Below, one piece after another: positions 24,462 to 33,483 of a stretch of 52,366 nucleotides of DNA. A model generated the notes under the pieces. The model saw only the letters and a program-made list of their open reading frames with translations. It searched no databases and had not been told where the DNA came from. Each line of letters begins with the position of its first letter. Positions within the stretch are counted from its first letter, which is position 1. Origin of the DNA: Croceicoccus mobilis (lineage in GTDB: Bacteria > Pseudomonadota > Alphaproteobacteria > Sphingomonadales > Sphingomonadaceae); the NCBI RefSeq assembly GCF_001661965.1, contig NZ_LYWZ01000031.1:1-52366 (forward strand). The letters are read 5' to 3'. Made by a program: the position numbers and the translations under genes.

Positions 24462-25012
24462 TGGGTTATGACCTCGCGATCACGGCTGTCGAAATTGTCG
24501 ATGGCGGCCATGGCATCAGTTCCCGGCCCGCGCTCTTCCTTTGAGATGACAGAGAAGGACGCATCGTTCTCCAGCGTCACCCACGCCACCTTGTCCAGAT
24601 CCGTGATGCCAGCCTTCCTGACGGCGGCCAGAACTTCGCGCCGCGATATGCGCTCGCGTTTCATCGCCTCGTCGATGAAGCGCCCCTCGTCGATGAGCAT
24701 TGTCGGGGTTGCCTTGACCGCGTTCGACACGAGGTCGGACCGGCGCACCAGAGCGGTCAGCGCATATTGCATCGCCAACAGCAGGCCGATGGCAAAACCG
24801 CCTTCGGCGAGCGTTATATTCTTCAAAATAATGGTCGATGCCGCGATGGAGCCAAGCGCAACCGTCACGATCCAGTCGAAATTGTTCATTTGCGAAGTGG
24901 AGCGTTTGCCAGATACGCGAATGAACAGGATGATGAGGAGATAGAGCACCGGCGCGGTAATCGCGATCCGGATCAGCGGCTCCCAGTTTTCCGGAAAGAG
25001 GATTGGCTTCAT
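24458..25012 (-). CDS. DUF421 (YetF-type) membrane protein
   Basis: Encodes 184 aa. Three N-terminal membrane helices (about 13-100) include the family signature RVSGKRSTSQMNNFDW. A cytoplasmic DUF421 domain follows: LIDEGRFIDEAMKRERISRR, then a short beta region ending FSVISKEE. The family is common in stress and spore-related contexts, but its biochemical role is not known. It overlaps the GT4 gene downstream by four bases. Confidence 0.9.
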   Translation of the reverse strand: MKPILFPENWEPLIRIAITAPVLYLLIILFIRVSGKRSTSQMNNFDWIVTVALGSIAASTIILKNITLAEGGFAIGLLLAMQYALTALVRRSDLVSNAVKATPTMLIDEGRFIDEAMKRERISRREVLAAVRKAGITDLDKVAWVTLENDASFSVISKEERGPGTDAMAAIDNFDSRDREVITQ

Positions 25013-25027
25013 CGCTGGGTCATGCGC

Positions 25028-25228
25028 CTATTGCGGGCCGGCATCGGAAATCGCGGCATTGCCTGATTTGAGGTCTTTTGCGGGATAATCTTCTGGCGAT
25101 ACCGCGTCCTGTTTGCGCATTTCATTATAGAGCTGACTATTGCGTGACGGATTGTCGCTGGCAGGAATGTCGGCGGGGTCCTTGTCGGGCTTTCCTTCGC
25201 TCTTCTCGGTCGGCTTCTTGTCGGTCAT
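25028..25228 (-). CDS. Small hydrophilic hypothetical protein
   Basis: Encodes 66 aa from the ATG behind AAAGGGAA; the longer frame from 25273 lacks such a site. It is highly charged and Pro-rich (KKPTEKSEGKPDKDPADIP) and probably disordered, like many small stress-induced proteins. It sits between DUF1989 and DUF421 genes in the same direction. Confidence 0.6.
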   Translation of the reverse strand: MTDKKPTEKSEGKPDKDPADIPASDNPSRNSQLYNEMRKQDAVSPEDYPAKDLKSGNAAISDAGPQ

Positions 25229-25285
25229 GGTCAGTTCCCTTTCGTTACGCGGGGCGGCGGTCTTAATTGGCAACGCGGGGGTCTC

Positions 25286-25870
25286 TCACTCGATCCTGTA
25301 ATCGATCGGTTTGAAGCTACCCCCGTTGCTGGCATAGGCAGAGCAGGCGGTCAGCCCGATGATCAGATCCTCCTCGGCTCGAAGCGAGATACTGTCCCCC
25401 GCCTTACTGGGCGGCGGCTCGACACTGATCGCGCCGTCAGCTGCGACTGGCACGTTCATGAAACAGTTGAAGGCGACCGGTATGTCGTCTTCCACCACGC
25501 CCCACGGCGCCAATGCCTCGGCCAGATTGCCGAAGCAGCCACGGTGGACAGGCTTGTCCGGATAGAAATGGCGGAACGTCGCCTTGCTGCATGGGGTCAG
25601 CAGGAAATCATGGCAGCCGACGCTATCGGCGGTGATGGTGAGCAAGCGCCGCGAGCGGTTCGACCACAAGGTATTGCCGGTCGTCAGCCTCAGCGTCTCC
25701 TCATAATCGAACGTGCGCCCGTTCGAGATAACTTCGCGCACATCCTTCGCAGCAAAGGCGAGAAGGTCAGCGACCTGGCAGCCATCGGGATCGATGACGG
25801 TCAGAGTCTGGCCCTTAGAAAGGCCGAAAGCTACGCCAGAGCGCGGGGCGATGCGAACCGGATTGCTCAT
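25286..25870 (-). CDS. DUF1989 (urea-carboxylase-associated) family protein
   Basis: Encodes 194 aa. Recognised by QVADLLAFAAKD, SNGRTFDYEETLRLTTGNTLWSNRSR, the Cys-rich HDFLLTPCSK and NCFMNVPV segments, and the end DLIIGLTACSAYASNGG. Family members occur beside urea carboxylase or act on amino and nitrogen compounds; no urea genes are here. The four-base overlap with the YcgG-type gene upstream is a frequent pairing and suggests a joint reaction, not yet defined. Confidence 0.88.
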   Translation of the reverse strand: MSNPVRIAPRSGVAFGLSKGQTLTVIDPDGCQVADLLAFAAKDVREVISNGRTFDYEETLRLTTGNTLWSNRSRRLLTITADSVGCHDFLLTPCSKATFRHFYPDKPVHRGCFGNLAEALAPWGVVEDDIPVAFNCFMNVPVAADGAISVEPPPSKAGDSISLRAEEDLIIGLTACSAYASNGGSFKPIDYRIE

Positions 25871-26571
25871 GCATCGCCCCCTGCGGCTCGCCCTGTAGCG
25901 CGCTTATCGCGGAACGGGCATTCCCACTCGCCCTTGATCAGGCGACCCGAATATTGCTGCGCCTCGCTTGCCTCGCCGTGGCGAGCCAGCATCGGATTGG
26001 TCGAACCGGCCAGCTCGACATCGCGTGAGAGGATTGTTTCGCGAATTTTTTCATAGCGTTGCTGTTCGCGCAGCTTTTCGAACTGGTCGTGGAGGTTGAA
26101 AACCATCACCGGCCGGTCAAAACGGCGCGCAGGTCGGCTGGCGCGCGGATGCATGCCTACGACAAAAAACGCTTCCCCGCCAAAGCTCAGCGAAAAATGG
26201 GGATCGTCGGGATCGGAGCTGACACGCTCGTCATAAGGCTGCTCCAGCCAGGCATCCTTGTCGGCCAGAGACTGGATACGCTCCCACATGCGCGCCTCGA
26301 ACTGCGTTTCGTCCAGTTCTTCGTCTTCAGCAAAGACAAAGGCTAGTGAACGGAACAGGCCCGGATCGTCCTGATACGCATAGGACCATTCAAGCAGCTT
26401 GCGATGCATGCGCACATCGTCCCACGCGCTGGTAATCGTGCGGCAGACGACGATATTGAGCGTACCTTTCGACAATGCACTTTTCGCGCCGACGCATGGA
26501 AAGGACTTGTCGCGAATAAAATCGCTGAATCTTTCGGCCCATTCGGTACCGAAATCCGGATCGCTGTTCAT
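25867..26571 (-). CDS. YqcI/YcgG family (FPC/CPF motif) protein
   Basis: Encodes 234 aa. The namesake motifs are visible: FPC at about 23-25 (SFPCVGAKSAL) and CPF near the C-terminus (EWECPFRDKR). The ATG at 26571 follows GGAAGGTG. The middle has a His-rich stretch (VVGMHPRASRPARR). These proteins resemble heme-oxygenase-like or cysteine-containing enzymes of unknown role. First gene of the minus-strand operon; the ~170 bases to the divergent sucrose-synthesis operon must hold both promoters. Confidence 0.88.
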   Translation of the reverse strand: MNSDPDFGTEWAERFSDFIRDKSFPCVGAKSALSKGTLNIVVCRTITSAWDDVRMHRKLLEWSYAYQDDPGLFRSLAFVFAEDEELDETQFEARMWERIQSLADKDAWLEQPYDERVSSDPDDPHFSLSFGGEAFFVVGMHPRASRPARRFDRPVMVFNLHDQFEKLREQQRYEKIRETILSRDVELAGSTNPMLARHGEASEAQQYSGRLIKGEWECPFRDKRATGRAAGGDA

Positions 26572-26742
26572 CGGGCACCTTCCCCCGCGCAAATGGTTAA
26601 TGGTCGCGCGCTTGGCATTCCAACCGATAGGCGGAAGATTGTTTCCAGACCGATGAAATTATCACAGCTTAATAAATATTAGCTTTGGAACAAATCATTA
26701 ATCCCAGATTTAATCCGCATCGGTAAACTGGGAGATCGCAAC

Positions 26743-28875
26743 TTGCACATCATGGCCATTGCATTGGGCGGCTGCCTGCGCGCGCCGCCGGTTGAATATG
26801 GCATTACCGAGGATACGGGCGGCCATATCACCTATGTCCTCGGTGCAATGGAGGCTTTGGCCCGGCGCGAGGATGTATCCCATGCCGAAATCGTGACTCG
26901 GCTTATCGAGGATCGGCAGCTGGGCCCCTCCTATGCGAAAGCGCGCGAGCGAACCCAAAGCGGCGTGACCATCACTCGCATTGACAGCGGAAACCGCGCC
27001 TATCTGTCGAAAGAAGCGCTGGCGAGCGACTTGCCAGCTTTCAAAACGGCGTTTCTCGCCGAACTGCGGAGGCGCAAAGTGCGCCCCGATATCATTCACG
27101 CCCATTTTGCCGATGCCGCTGAGATCGCACGCGCCGCGCGGGACGAATTCGGTATTCCATTCATCTACACCGCGCATTCGCTGGGCCTCGACAAGGGCGA
27201 TAGCGACCGACCAGAACACAGGGAACGCATTGCAGCCGAAAGCCGGGCGATGGCTACTGCGGACGCGATTATCGCTTCGTCGCGTGATGAATGCGAACGC
27301 CAGATCCCCGCCTATTCAGCCGCGAAACCGGGCCGGATCCATCGTGTTGTTCCCGGCGCCGGCCATGCCCCCGCTAGCGATGCCGAGACCGATGGCGCCC
27401 GGGAGCTTATCACGCCTTTTTTGCGTTATCTGGAACGCCCTATCGTCCTTGCCATAGCTCGCGCCGTCCATAAGAAGAACCTTGTCACCTTGGTTGAAGC
27501 CTTCGCCGGATGCCCCGGTTTGCGCGACAAGGCCAATCTGGTTGTCGTCGCCGGTCTACGCCGTTCTGTCGCACAGGGAGAGCGTGAGCAGCAGGAAGTC
27601 ATGGCCGGGATTGTAGATGCCATTGACCGTCACGATCTGCACGGATCGGTGGCATGGCCCCGCCGTCATTCACAGGCCGATATTGCAGGGCTCTACGCTC
27701 TTGCCAGGAAAGGCGGCGGTGTCTTCGTCAATCCAGCGCGCATCGAACCCTACGGCCTCACGCTGGTCGAAGCGGCCGCACATGGCGTACCGGTGGTTGC
27801 CACCCGTCAGGGAGGCCCGGTCGATATCGTTGCCGAGCTGGAGCATGGCTTGCTGGTCGATCCCCACGATACCGACGACATCGGACGAGCCATCATGCGC
27901 CTGCTCGACGACCGGGACCTTTGGCAAAAATGCTCGTGGGCAGGTTTTGAAAACGCCTCGACGATGGACTGGAATGCCTACGCACGCGATTTCCTGGCTA
28001 TCGCGCAGGATATCACGGCGACGCGGCGCCCAAGCTTGCCAGAACGGATGAGGGGTGTGAAATCGCCCGCGCTTGAGCGACCAACTGGGGTCGAAACGCT
28101 CATTCTGAGCGATATCGACAATACGCTGACTGGATGCCCATGTGGCGCCGGGGCGCTGCGCCGCTGGCTGCGACCGCAGCAGCAGATTGCCTTTGGCATC
28201 GCGACCGGACGATCCCTGCACGAGGCCATGCGGATCTTGCGGCAGTGGGAGTTTGAAACGCCCGAGGTGCTTATCACCGATGTCGGGTCGGGCGTCTGGT
28301 GGCGCGGCCAGCACGGGCTGGACCGTGACGAGGCCTATGACCGCCATATCGCGGCAGGCTGGACGCCGCAGCGTGTTCTTCGCCAGCTGCGTGGGATGGC
28401 CGGGTTAAGCCTGCAGCGCGAAATCGACCAATCGCCATTCAAGCTATCCTTCACCGTTTCCGGGCCGGACGTCGCGCGAGCCGTAAGAGAAAAACTGGCG
28501 AAGCATGGCCTCGCGGCGAAGGTTGTTTTCAGCCATGGCGACATGCTCGACATTCTGCCTATCCGTGCTGGAAAGGCTGGTGCGATGAAACATGTAGCCC
28601 GCGTGCTGGGCCTGCCTTTGCAGCAGGTGATCGCCATCGGCGACAGCGGAAACGATCTCGACATGCTGACCGAATGCCCCAATGCCGTTCTGGTCGGCAA
28701 CCACGATGCCGAACTCAGTGCGCTGGCTACGAGCGGGGGCGCATATGTTGCCCGCAGCCACCATGCCGGCGGAGCATTGGAAGGCATCTTGCATTCGCTT
28801 TCCGCCGCCCGCCCGTCCCGGCCTGCGGACGACCCGCCAATATCGGTCGATAGCAATGTAAGGACCGCAGCGTGA
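26743..28875 (+). CDS. Sucrose-phosphate synthase / sucrose-phosphatase fusion
   Basis: Encodes 710 aa. The first ~430 residues are a GT4 sucrose-phosphate synthase: GITEDTGGHITYVLGAMEAL (about 20-40), HAHFADAAEIA, YTAHSLGLDKG, ARAVHKKNLVTLVEAF and RIEPYGLTLVEAAAHGVPVV. From about 450 a HAD phosphatase of the S6PP type follows: LSDIDNTLTG with the DxD nucleophile, ATGRS, and IAIGDSGNDLDML. One protein could thus make sucrose from UDP-glucose and fructose-6-phosphate. The start is TTG with GGGAG eight bases upstream; the ATG three codons later is too far. Heads a three-gene operon with four-base overlaps. Confidence 0.88.
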   Translation: MHIMAIALGGCLRAPPVEYGITEDTGGHITYVLGAMEALARREDVSHAEIVTRLIEDRQLGPSYAKARERTQSGVTITRIDSGNRAYLSKEALASDLPAFKTAFLAELRRRKVRPDIIHAHFADAAEIARAARDEFGIPFIYTAHSLGLDKGDSDRPEHRERIAAESRAMATADAIIASSRDECERQIPAYSAAKPGRIHRVVPGAGHAPASDAETDGARELITPFLRYLERPIVLAIARAVHKKNLVTLVEAFAGCPGLRDKANLVVVAGLRRSVAQGEREQQEVMAGIVDAIDRHDLHGSVAWPRRHSQADIAGLYALARKGGGVFVNPARIEPYGLTLVEAAAHGVPVVATRQGGPVDIVAELEHGLLVDPHDTDDIGRAIMRLLDDRDLWQKCSWAGFENASTMDWNAYARDFLAIAQDITATRRPSLPERMRGVKSPALERPTGVETLILSDIDNTLTGCPCGAGALRRWLRPQQQIAFGIATGRSLHEAMRILRQWEFETPEVLITDVGSGVWWRGQHGLDRDEAYDRHIAAGWTPQRVLRQLRGMAGLSLQREIDQSPFKLSFTVSGPDVARAVREKLAKHGLAAKVVFSHGDMLDILPIRAGKAGAMKHVARVLGLPLQQVIAIGDSGNDLDMLTECPNAVLVGNHDAELSALATSGGAYVARSHHAGGALEGILHSLSAARPSRPADDPPISVDSNVRTAA

Positions 28876-30029
28876 ACGGCGGTTCAAGGAGCGGAGGCCC
28901 AATCGGCATTTTCGTCCATCACCAAGGGCGCGGCCATGCCAACCGGGCAGCAGCCATCGCCAATGCGCTTGAAGGCAAGAGAGAGGTCAGGCTCTTCACC
29001 GCCCGAACCGACATATTCCCGCCCCTTGGCGACCATGTAGCAATAGACGCTATCCCCTCACTTTTCGAACCGACCGGATTGGAGCCGCCGCGCCTTTCGG
29101 CTGTCGCCACTCCAGACACATTGCATTGTGCCCCGTTGGGATGGCCCGGTATTCGTAAAGCGGTGGCGACCTTAACCGAATGGTTCGATGCCGCATCGCC
29201 AGCTTTGTTTGTCACCGATGTTTCGGCAGAGCTTGGTCAGCTCGCGCGCATCGCATCTGTCCCGCATGTGGCTGTATTGCAGCACGGTGACCGGTCCGAT
29301 CCGGGTCACATGGCCAGCTATGACGCTGCGGTCGGGTTACTTGCCCCCTATGACCGCGCGCTGGAGCAGGACGACAGGCCGGAACATTTACGGGCAAAGA
29401 CCCATTATGCGCCAGGTGTCGGCGTAGGAGCCGGCTCGACCATCTCGCGCGAAGATGCGCGAATTGCCCTTGGTATCGCGCGGGAAGTCGATCTCGTGCT
29501 TGTACTGGCGGGCGGCGGAGGACAGGGCACGCCCACCGCGCCGCTGACCATCGGCGCACGGGCAGAGCCGGGCAGCCGCTGGATCGTCATCGGCGAGACT
29601 TTCAGCGAATGGCACGAAACGCCGCCTGGCAATCTCGAGCTGAAGGGCTGGGTCGATAATGCCGCGCTCTGGATTGCGGCGGCGGATCGCATCGTGTCGA
29701 GCTGCGGCAATACCACGGTGCACCAGATCGCGGCGGCCGGAAGGCCGTGGATCGTAATCCCCGAATGGCGCTATTTCGGCGAACAATACGCAAAGGCGGA
29801 AGCGTTAGGGCGTGCCGGTGTGTGCGCCACGCAGCCTGTCTGGCCGGCGCAGGCGGCGGATTGGGCACGGCTGTGGAGAGAGGCGCATAACATCGATCCA
29901 GAGAACCAACGCGCCCTGGTCGATCCCGGCGCAGCCGCTGGCGCTGCGCAATGGCTCGACGATCTGGCAACCCGACTGTGGGCCGGATCCGGCATCGTCA
30001 CTTCAGAGGACAAGGCACTCGTTTCGTGA
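28872..30029 (+). CDS. MurG/GT28-like glycosyltransferase
   Basis: Encodes 385 aa from a GTG overlapping the preceding stop (GTGA). The N-terminus FVHHQGRGHANRAAAIANAL (about 14-33) is the Gly/His loop of GT28-like transferases, and the C-terminal domain has LAGGGGQGTPTA (about 217) and AADRIVSSCGNTTVHQIAAA (about 278), the nucleotide-sugar site. Soluble, no signal. It may use the sucrose-pathway product or another acceptor; substrate unknown. Confidence 0.75.
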   Translation: MNGGSRSGGPIGIFVHHQGRGHANRAAAIANALEGKREVRLFTARTDIFPPLGDHVAIDAIPSLFEPTGLEPPRLSAVATPDTLHCAPLGWPGIRKAVATLTEWFDAASPALFVTDVSAELGQLARIASVPHVAVLQHGDRSDPGHMASYDAAVGLLAPYDRALEQDDRPEHLRAKTHYAPGVGVGAGSTISREDARIALGIAREVDLVLVLAGGGGQGTPTAPLTIGARAEPGSRWIVIGETFSEWHETPPGNLELKGWVDNAALWIAAADRIVSSCGNTTVHQIAAAGRPWIVIPEWRYFGEQYAKAEALGRAGVCATQPVWPAQAADWARLWREAHNIDPENQRALVDPGAAAGAAQWLDDLATRLWAGSGIVTSEDKALVS

Positions 30030-30934
30030 ACCATATTTCCGTTTGCACATTGGCCCATGGGCGTGCCGATCACCTTGCTAATCTCGTACGCGGGCTGGCG
30101 GCCAGCCACTGGCCTGTCGACGAGCTGGTCATCTCTGTCCTGCAGGATGAGGATTACGACCTGCCACCTGCTCCGTTTCCGATCCGCCAGCTGCGTCTTT
30201 CGGAGACGATGCTGTGCCTTGCCCGCGCACGCAATCTGGCGGCGCTGGCTGCGACAGGTAGCTTGCTCGTCTTCCTCGATGTGGATTGCATCCCGCATCC
30301 TTCCCTGCTGGGCGATTACGCTGCTGCATCACGCGTCCACAGCGGCGTGTTGATGGGAGAAGTCGGCTATCTGCCCAAGGGCGCTACCGACACCGGTATC
30401 GACTTTACGCAATTTGAAACCCTTGCCGTACGACATGCCGACAGGCCAGGACCTCCCCTTGGCTTTTCACAAAGCTGCCGCGACTACCGCTGCTTCTGGT
30501 CGCTGAATTTTGCCATGTCAGCCGCGGATTTCGCGAAAAGCGGCGGGTTTGATGAAGGCTATAGCGGCTATGGCGGGGAAGACACCGATTTCGGACGGGT
30601 TTGCACCCATGCAGGATTGGATATGTGGTGGGTGAAAGGTGCGAAAGCCTATCACCAGTATCACCCTCACCACATGCCGCCTGTCCATCACATCGACAGC
30701 GTGATCGCCAACGCGGAATATTTCCGCGGCAAATGGGGTGAGCCGACCATGCAGCACTGGCTGCGGGCGTTTCGCTTGATGGGCTTGGCCGAACCGGGAC
30801 CAAACGGCTGGCAACGCATCCGTGATGTTCAGGCCGATGACCTGGATCTGACAAGACAGCAAGCCGATCAGCCATATGCCAGTTCAAGTGCTGTCCTGAC
30901 GCTTCTCGAAAGCAGGGAGCTGAGCAGAACCTAG
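30026..30934 (+). CDS. GT2-like (GT-A fold) glycosyltransferase with galactosyltransferase-type C-terminus
   Basis: Encodes 302 aa from a GTG overlapping the preceding stop. N-terminal GT-A fold: ISVCTLAHGRADHLANLVRG; metal-binding DxD-type motif VFLDVDCIPHP at about 90. The C-terminal GGFDEGYSGYGGEDTDFG (about 180-197) is the ED motif of polypeptide-galactosaminyl/galactosyltransferase C-domains. His-rich segment YHQYHPHHMPPVHH near 215. Third gene of the operon. Acceptor unknown. Confidence 0.85.
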   Translation: MNHISVCTLAHGRADHLANLVRGLAASHWPVDELVISVLQDEDYDLPPAPFPIRQLRLSETMLCLARARNLAALAATGSLLVFLDVDCIPHPSLLGDYAAASRVHSGVLMGEVGYLPKGATDTGIDFTQFETLAVRHADRPGPPLGFSQSCRDYRCFWSLNFAMSAADFAKSGGFDEGYSGYGGEDTDFGRVCTHAGLDMWWVKGAKAYHQYHPHHMPPVHHIDSVIANAEYFRGKWGEPTMQHWLRAFRLMGLAEPGPNGWQRIRDVQADDLDLTRQQADQPYASSSAVLTLLESRELSRT

Positions 30935-31395
30935 CTTCTCGGCCTTAAGCCGAACCTCCAGATGATCGAAAAAATCGAGCTGTGATCCGAAGATCCGACC
31001 GCGACGTTTCCGCTTTTCAAGTTGCTCTGGCGTTTACCTACACGATATAGAGTCGCTGCAAACGGCAGTCTCACCATCGTGTGAGCGCAGTCCTTTTGCG
31101 ACCCTTTGCCGACGAGTGGCCAAGTCCTGTGCCGAACTCGCCCGACAAGGTGTTGAAAACGGCATCCATGGTGGCCGATGACGCAGCCCATTTGGCGTCG
31201 TTGCTTCGGCAATCACCGTATCCAGGCCATTGATCGAGCGAATCAAGAGACGGTTCGCACGGGTCCATAGGTTTTTCGGAACCCAAACAGTCTGAAAGCA
31301 TCATCTTTATATGAGATGGCGCGAAAGATGCTGCCGTCGCTGATTGCTGCGGCCTAGCCTGAATGGAGCATCCGCCATCGGCTTCAAAGGAGGAG
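30935..31395. other. 460-bp intergenic stretch
   Basis: No gene with a convincing start or composition is visible on either strand. Minus-strand frames here have no recognisable domains. It should hold the promoter of the PRC-barrel gene. Confidence 0.5.
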
Positions 31396-31821
31396 ATGAT
31401 GGCCAATACAGCCGACCGACTCATGGATGAAATTCAAAGTCCTACCGCGAACGAAGGTGTGAAGAGAAAAGCCCGCGATGAAGGGCATAATCTGATTGCT
31501 TCCGACCGCGTAGAAGGAACAGCGGTCTATCGCCCAAATGGCGACAAGATCGGCAAGGTCCACCACATGATGATCGGCAAGCGCAGCGGGCTTGTCGAAT
31601 ATGTCATCATGAACTTCGGTGGCTTTCTCGGTTTGGGGGAGGAACACCGACCGATCCCATGGGACGCCTTGGACTATGACCCAAAGCTGGGCGGATATGT
31701 CGTGTCTGCCGTAGATGATGTCTTACAGAACAGCCCGCTGTACACTGAGGAGAACGAACCAGATTGGGATCGAGAGTATGGAACCTATGTGTTCGGCTAT
31801 TGGGGCGTTCCATATATGTAG
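31396..31821 (+). CDS. PRC-barrel domain protein
   Basis: Encodes 141 aa; two adjacent ATG codons follow AGGAGG. The PRC-barrel starts at about residue 40: GTAVYRPNGDKIGKVHHMMIG, then a beta strand pair with VEYVIMNFGGFLGLGEEHRPIPWD. The N-terminal ~35 residues are charged. In alphaproteobacteria such proteins are small cytoplasmic stress or surface-adapted proteins; specific role unknown. It stands alone. Confidence 0.88.
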   Translation: MMANTADRLMDEIQSPTANEGVKRKARDEGHNLIASDRVEGTAVYRPNGDKIGKVHHMMIGKRSGLVEYVIMNFGGFLGLGEEHRPIPWDALDYDPKLGGYVVSAVDDVLQNSPLYTEENEPDWDREYGTYVFGYWGVPYM

Positions 31822-31995
31822 GTCGAAGCCTTCGATATATGAGTGCTAGGCACTTAACATCGCCGTATGAATTGGCTGGCCTAGGCAGTCCCACCGCTCT
31901 GGTCAGCCAACTTTGCCCCAGTTTCGAGACATCAGGTTCCTTTGCCATGAAAAGCAGTCATGACGAAGAGGTTCAAACGATAGGAGAAGCGGTTC

Positions 31996-32202
31996 TCACC
32001 CGTTCAGTTTCCACACCCCGGTTCCCCCTACATCTCGATCAATGGTGCAGAGCAGCGACACTCCGTCCCAAAGTTCAGCATGCTGCGCGCTTTTGTTCGT
32101 GCTCAACAAATTGAGCGCACCGGCGGCATCCTGGCTTTCGAACTGGATAACGCGTTCTGCGTTGCCGCCCGTACCGGCAATTTTGAGAGTGTATGTGTGC
32201 AT
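31996..32202 (-). CDS. Small protein of a local paralogous family (member 1)
   Basis: Encodes 68 aa beginning MHTYTLKIAGTGG with GAGGGG upstream. Its pattern (two beta strands, a helix FESQDAAGALNLL, two more strands HAELWDGVSLLCTI) matches the four other small proteins at 32367, 33181, 34854 and 35150. Function unknown. Confidence 0.55.
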   Translation of the reverse strand: MHTYTLKIAGTGGNAERVIQFESQDAAGALNLLSTNKSAQHAELWDGVSLLCTIDRDVGGTGVWKLNG

Positions 32203-32366
32203 AGGTCGGATCCCCTCGACCAGAAAAAGGGCGATGTCAGACCAGAAGGGACCGACTCGGCGTCCAAGAACCGATGCACTTACTGATACAGCATTGATGC
32301 CACTGACGCAGTGTCAAAGGTTATAAGCAGCGTCGCTAGATTTTCCAAATCTGCGAGCGTGCAAAC

Positions 32367-32540
32367 CTATGACGCCAATCCTTTTTCTGCGATGGGCTTA
32401 TTCCCCTCCCACAGCCATGCCCAGCGACCGAAGCTTTCGCGGTCCATCCGCTCCTTCGCTCTTTCTACATTGGCAGCTTGGAAGGTTAGATGCTTTGTTG
32501 CCCCCATGCCGTCCGACATCTTCAACCGATAGGAATGCAA
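32367..32540 (-). CDS. Small protein of a local paralogous family (member 2)
   Basis: Encodes 57 aa from a TTG (HSYRLKMSDGMG); an ATG eight codons in (32519) is an alternative. The helix FQAANVERAKERM and the strand WAWLWEGNKPI place it with the neighbouring small proteins, most like the one at 31996. Start choice rests on the shared (H-x-Y-x-L-K) beginning. Confidence 0.5.
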   Translation of the reverse strand: MHSYRLKMSDGMGATKHLTFQAANVERAKERMDRESFGRWAWLWEGNKPIAEKGLAS

Positions 32541-32629
32541 ACTGTTGCTCTCACTATGGAATTTCAGAGCGAACGCCTGTCTGCCTATTTGTTTCCCGGA
32601 ACCCTTCAGGCGGCCATCATCCGCTGCGT

Positions 32630-32812
32630 TCAAGGCGCGATGATCGACCAGGCTAAGGCCAAGTTCACGATCAGCAGCAGCCCGAAAAATGCAGCGGCCC
32701 CGATACTGGTTTTCTTCGAAGGCCTTCTTGTCACTCGCTGACCTTCCCGTTCTGGCTCCGCCTCCATGATCGAGCGGACGGTAGGGGAATGGTAACGATG
32801 CTCTTCAGACAT
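32630..32812 (-). CDS. Small membrane protein, copy B (intact)
   Basis: Encodes 60 aa: a basic N-terminal half (SEEHRYHSPTVRSIMEAEP, TRRPSKKT) and one membrane helix (AAFFGLLLIVNLALAWSII). It is the counterpart of the gene at 16748, whose C-terminus is replaced. Divergent from the 51-aa gene copy B. Function unknown. Confidence 0.6.
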   Translation of the reverse strand: MSEEHRYHSPTVRSIMEAEPEREGQRVTRRPSKKTSIGAAAFFGLLLIVNLALAWSIIAP

Positions 32813-33189
32813 TCAGTATCCATGCCTAGAAACCCTTTCCTGAAGGTTTAGGGCCGAAAGAATTGGCGTTATTCGAAGGGTCGATTTCAATGAGTTACGC
32901 ATCCGGCTATCGGCAGAACGCAGCCGATGAACGATACGCCGCCTCACGCGCCACCATGCCTCACATTAAGGACAAGCATCTCAAGGCGGCTAGTCGTTGG
33001 GACGCGCTGGCAGACGAACTGAGCCGCCAATTCTCGGTCGGTTGAAACGCGGGCGCTAAAGCAAAGATTAGGAAGCTTCTGACAGAAGCGGTTTTACCGG
33101 GTGCCCCGGTTGTGCCGCATCACACTTCGGCACCTAAGGATTGGCTGGCTTGAGCAGTTCGAATGTTCAGGTCAGCCAGTTCATGCTGG
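32663..33189 (-). repeat. Arm B of the ~530-bp inverted repeat
   Basis: Reverse-complement match of 16371-16897, covering both small divergent genes. The B copy keeps the complete 3' end of the small membrane protein, so B is likely the original location and A the derived one. Confidence 0.85.
32890..33045 (+). CDS. 51-aa hypothetical protein, copy B
   Basis: Same protein as at 16514-16669 with only about one residue changed (WDALADEL versus WDSLADEL) although the DNA differs at several third codon positions. That pattern argues for selection on the protein. The frame upstream of the ATG at 32890 is not conserved. No known domain. Confidence 0.65.
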   Translation: MSYASGYRQNAADERYAASRATMPHIKDKHLKAASRWDALADELSRQFSVG

Positions 33190-33369
33190 CTGCGTGTGCG
33201 CGCCACGCTTGAGCACTACGTCTCCACGCTCGCTTAAAATCTCGACGCATTCGAAGTGCCCGAAATTGACGGTGTCCCTCGCGATCAGTTGGGCTTCCGC
33301 CAATGAGCCCGTCCAGGCTGCATCAACGACGGGCTTATCATCGCGATAAAAAATGACCCGATAGGTCAT
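33181..33369 (-). CDS. Small protein of a local paralogous family (member 3)
   Basis: Encodes 62 aa starting MTYRVIFYRDDKPV behind GGGAGAAG. The helix SLAEAQLIARDTV and strand ECVEILSERGDVVL align well with the protein at 34854 (SLVEAQIQARMSI, HVDLINASGSVIL). The candidate LexA box at 33484 lies ~115 bases upstream of it. Function unknown. Confidence 0.65.
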   Translation of the reverse strand: MTYRVIFYRDDKPVVDAAWTGSLAEAQLIARDTVNFGHFECVEILSERGDVVLKRGAHTQPA

Positions 33370-33483
33370 GGTGGCTTCTCCCGCTGGCTCGGTCACATTT
33401 ATAGACCAATCTCCTTTGTAATGCCGATCCGTAGATTTCCTACTGCCCTGCGGGCAACCCGCCTTACCGCAATAGCAAAATTT

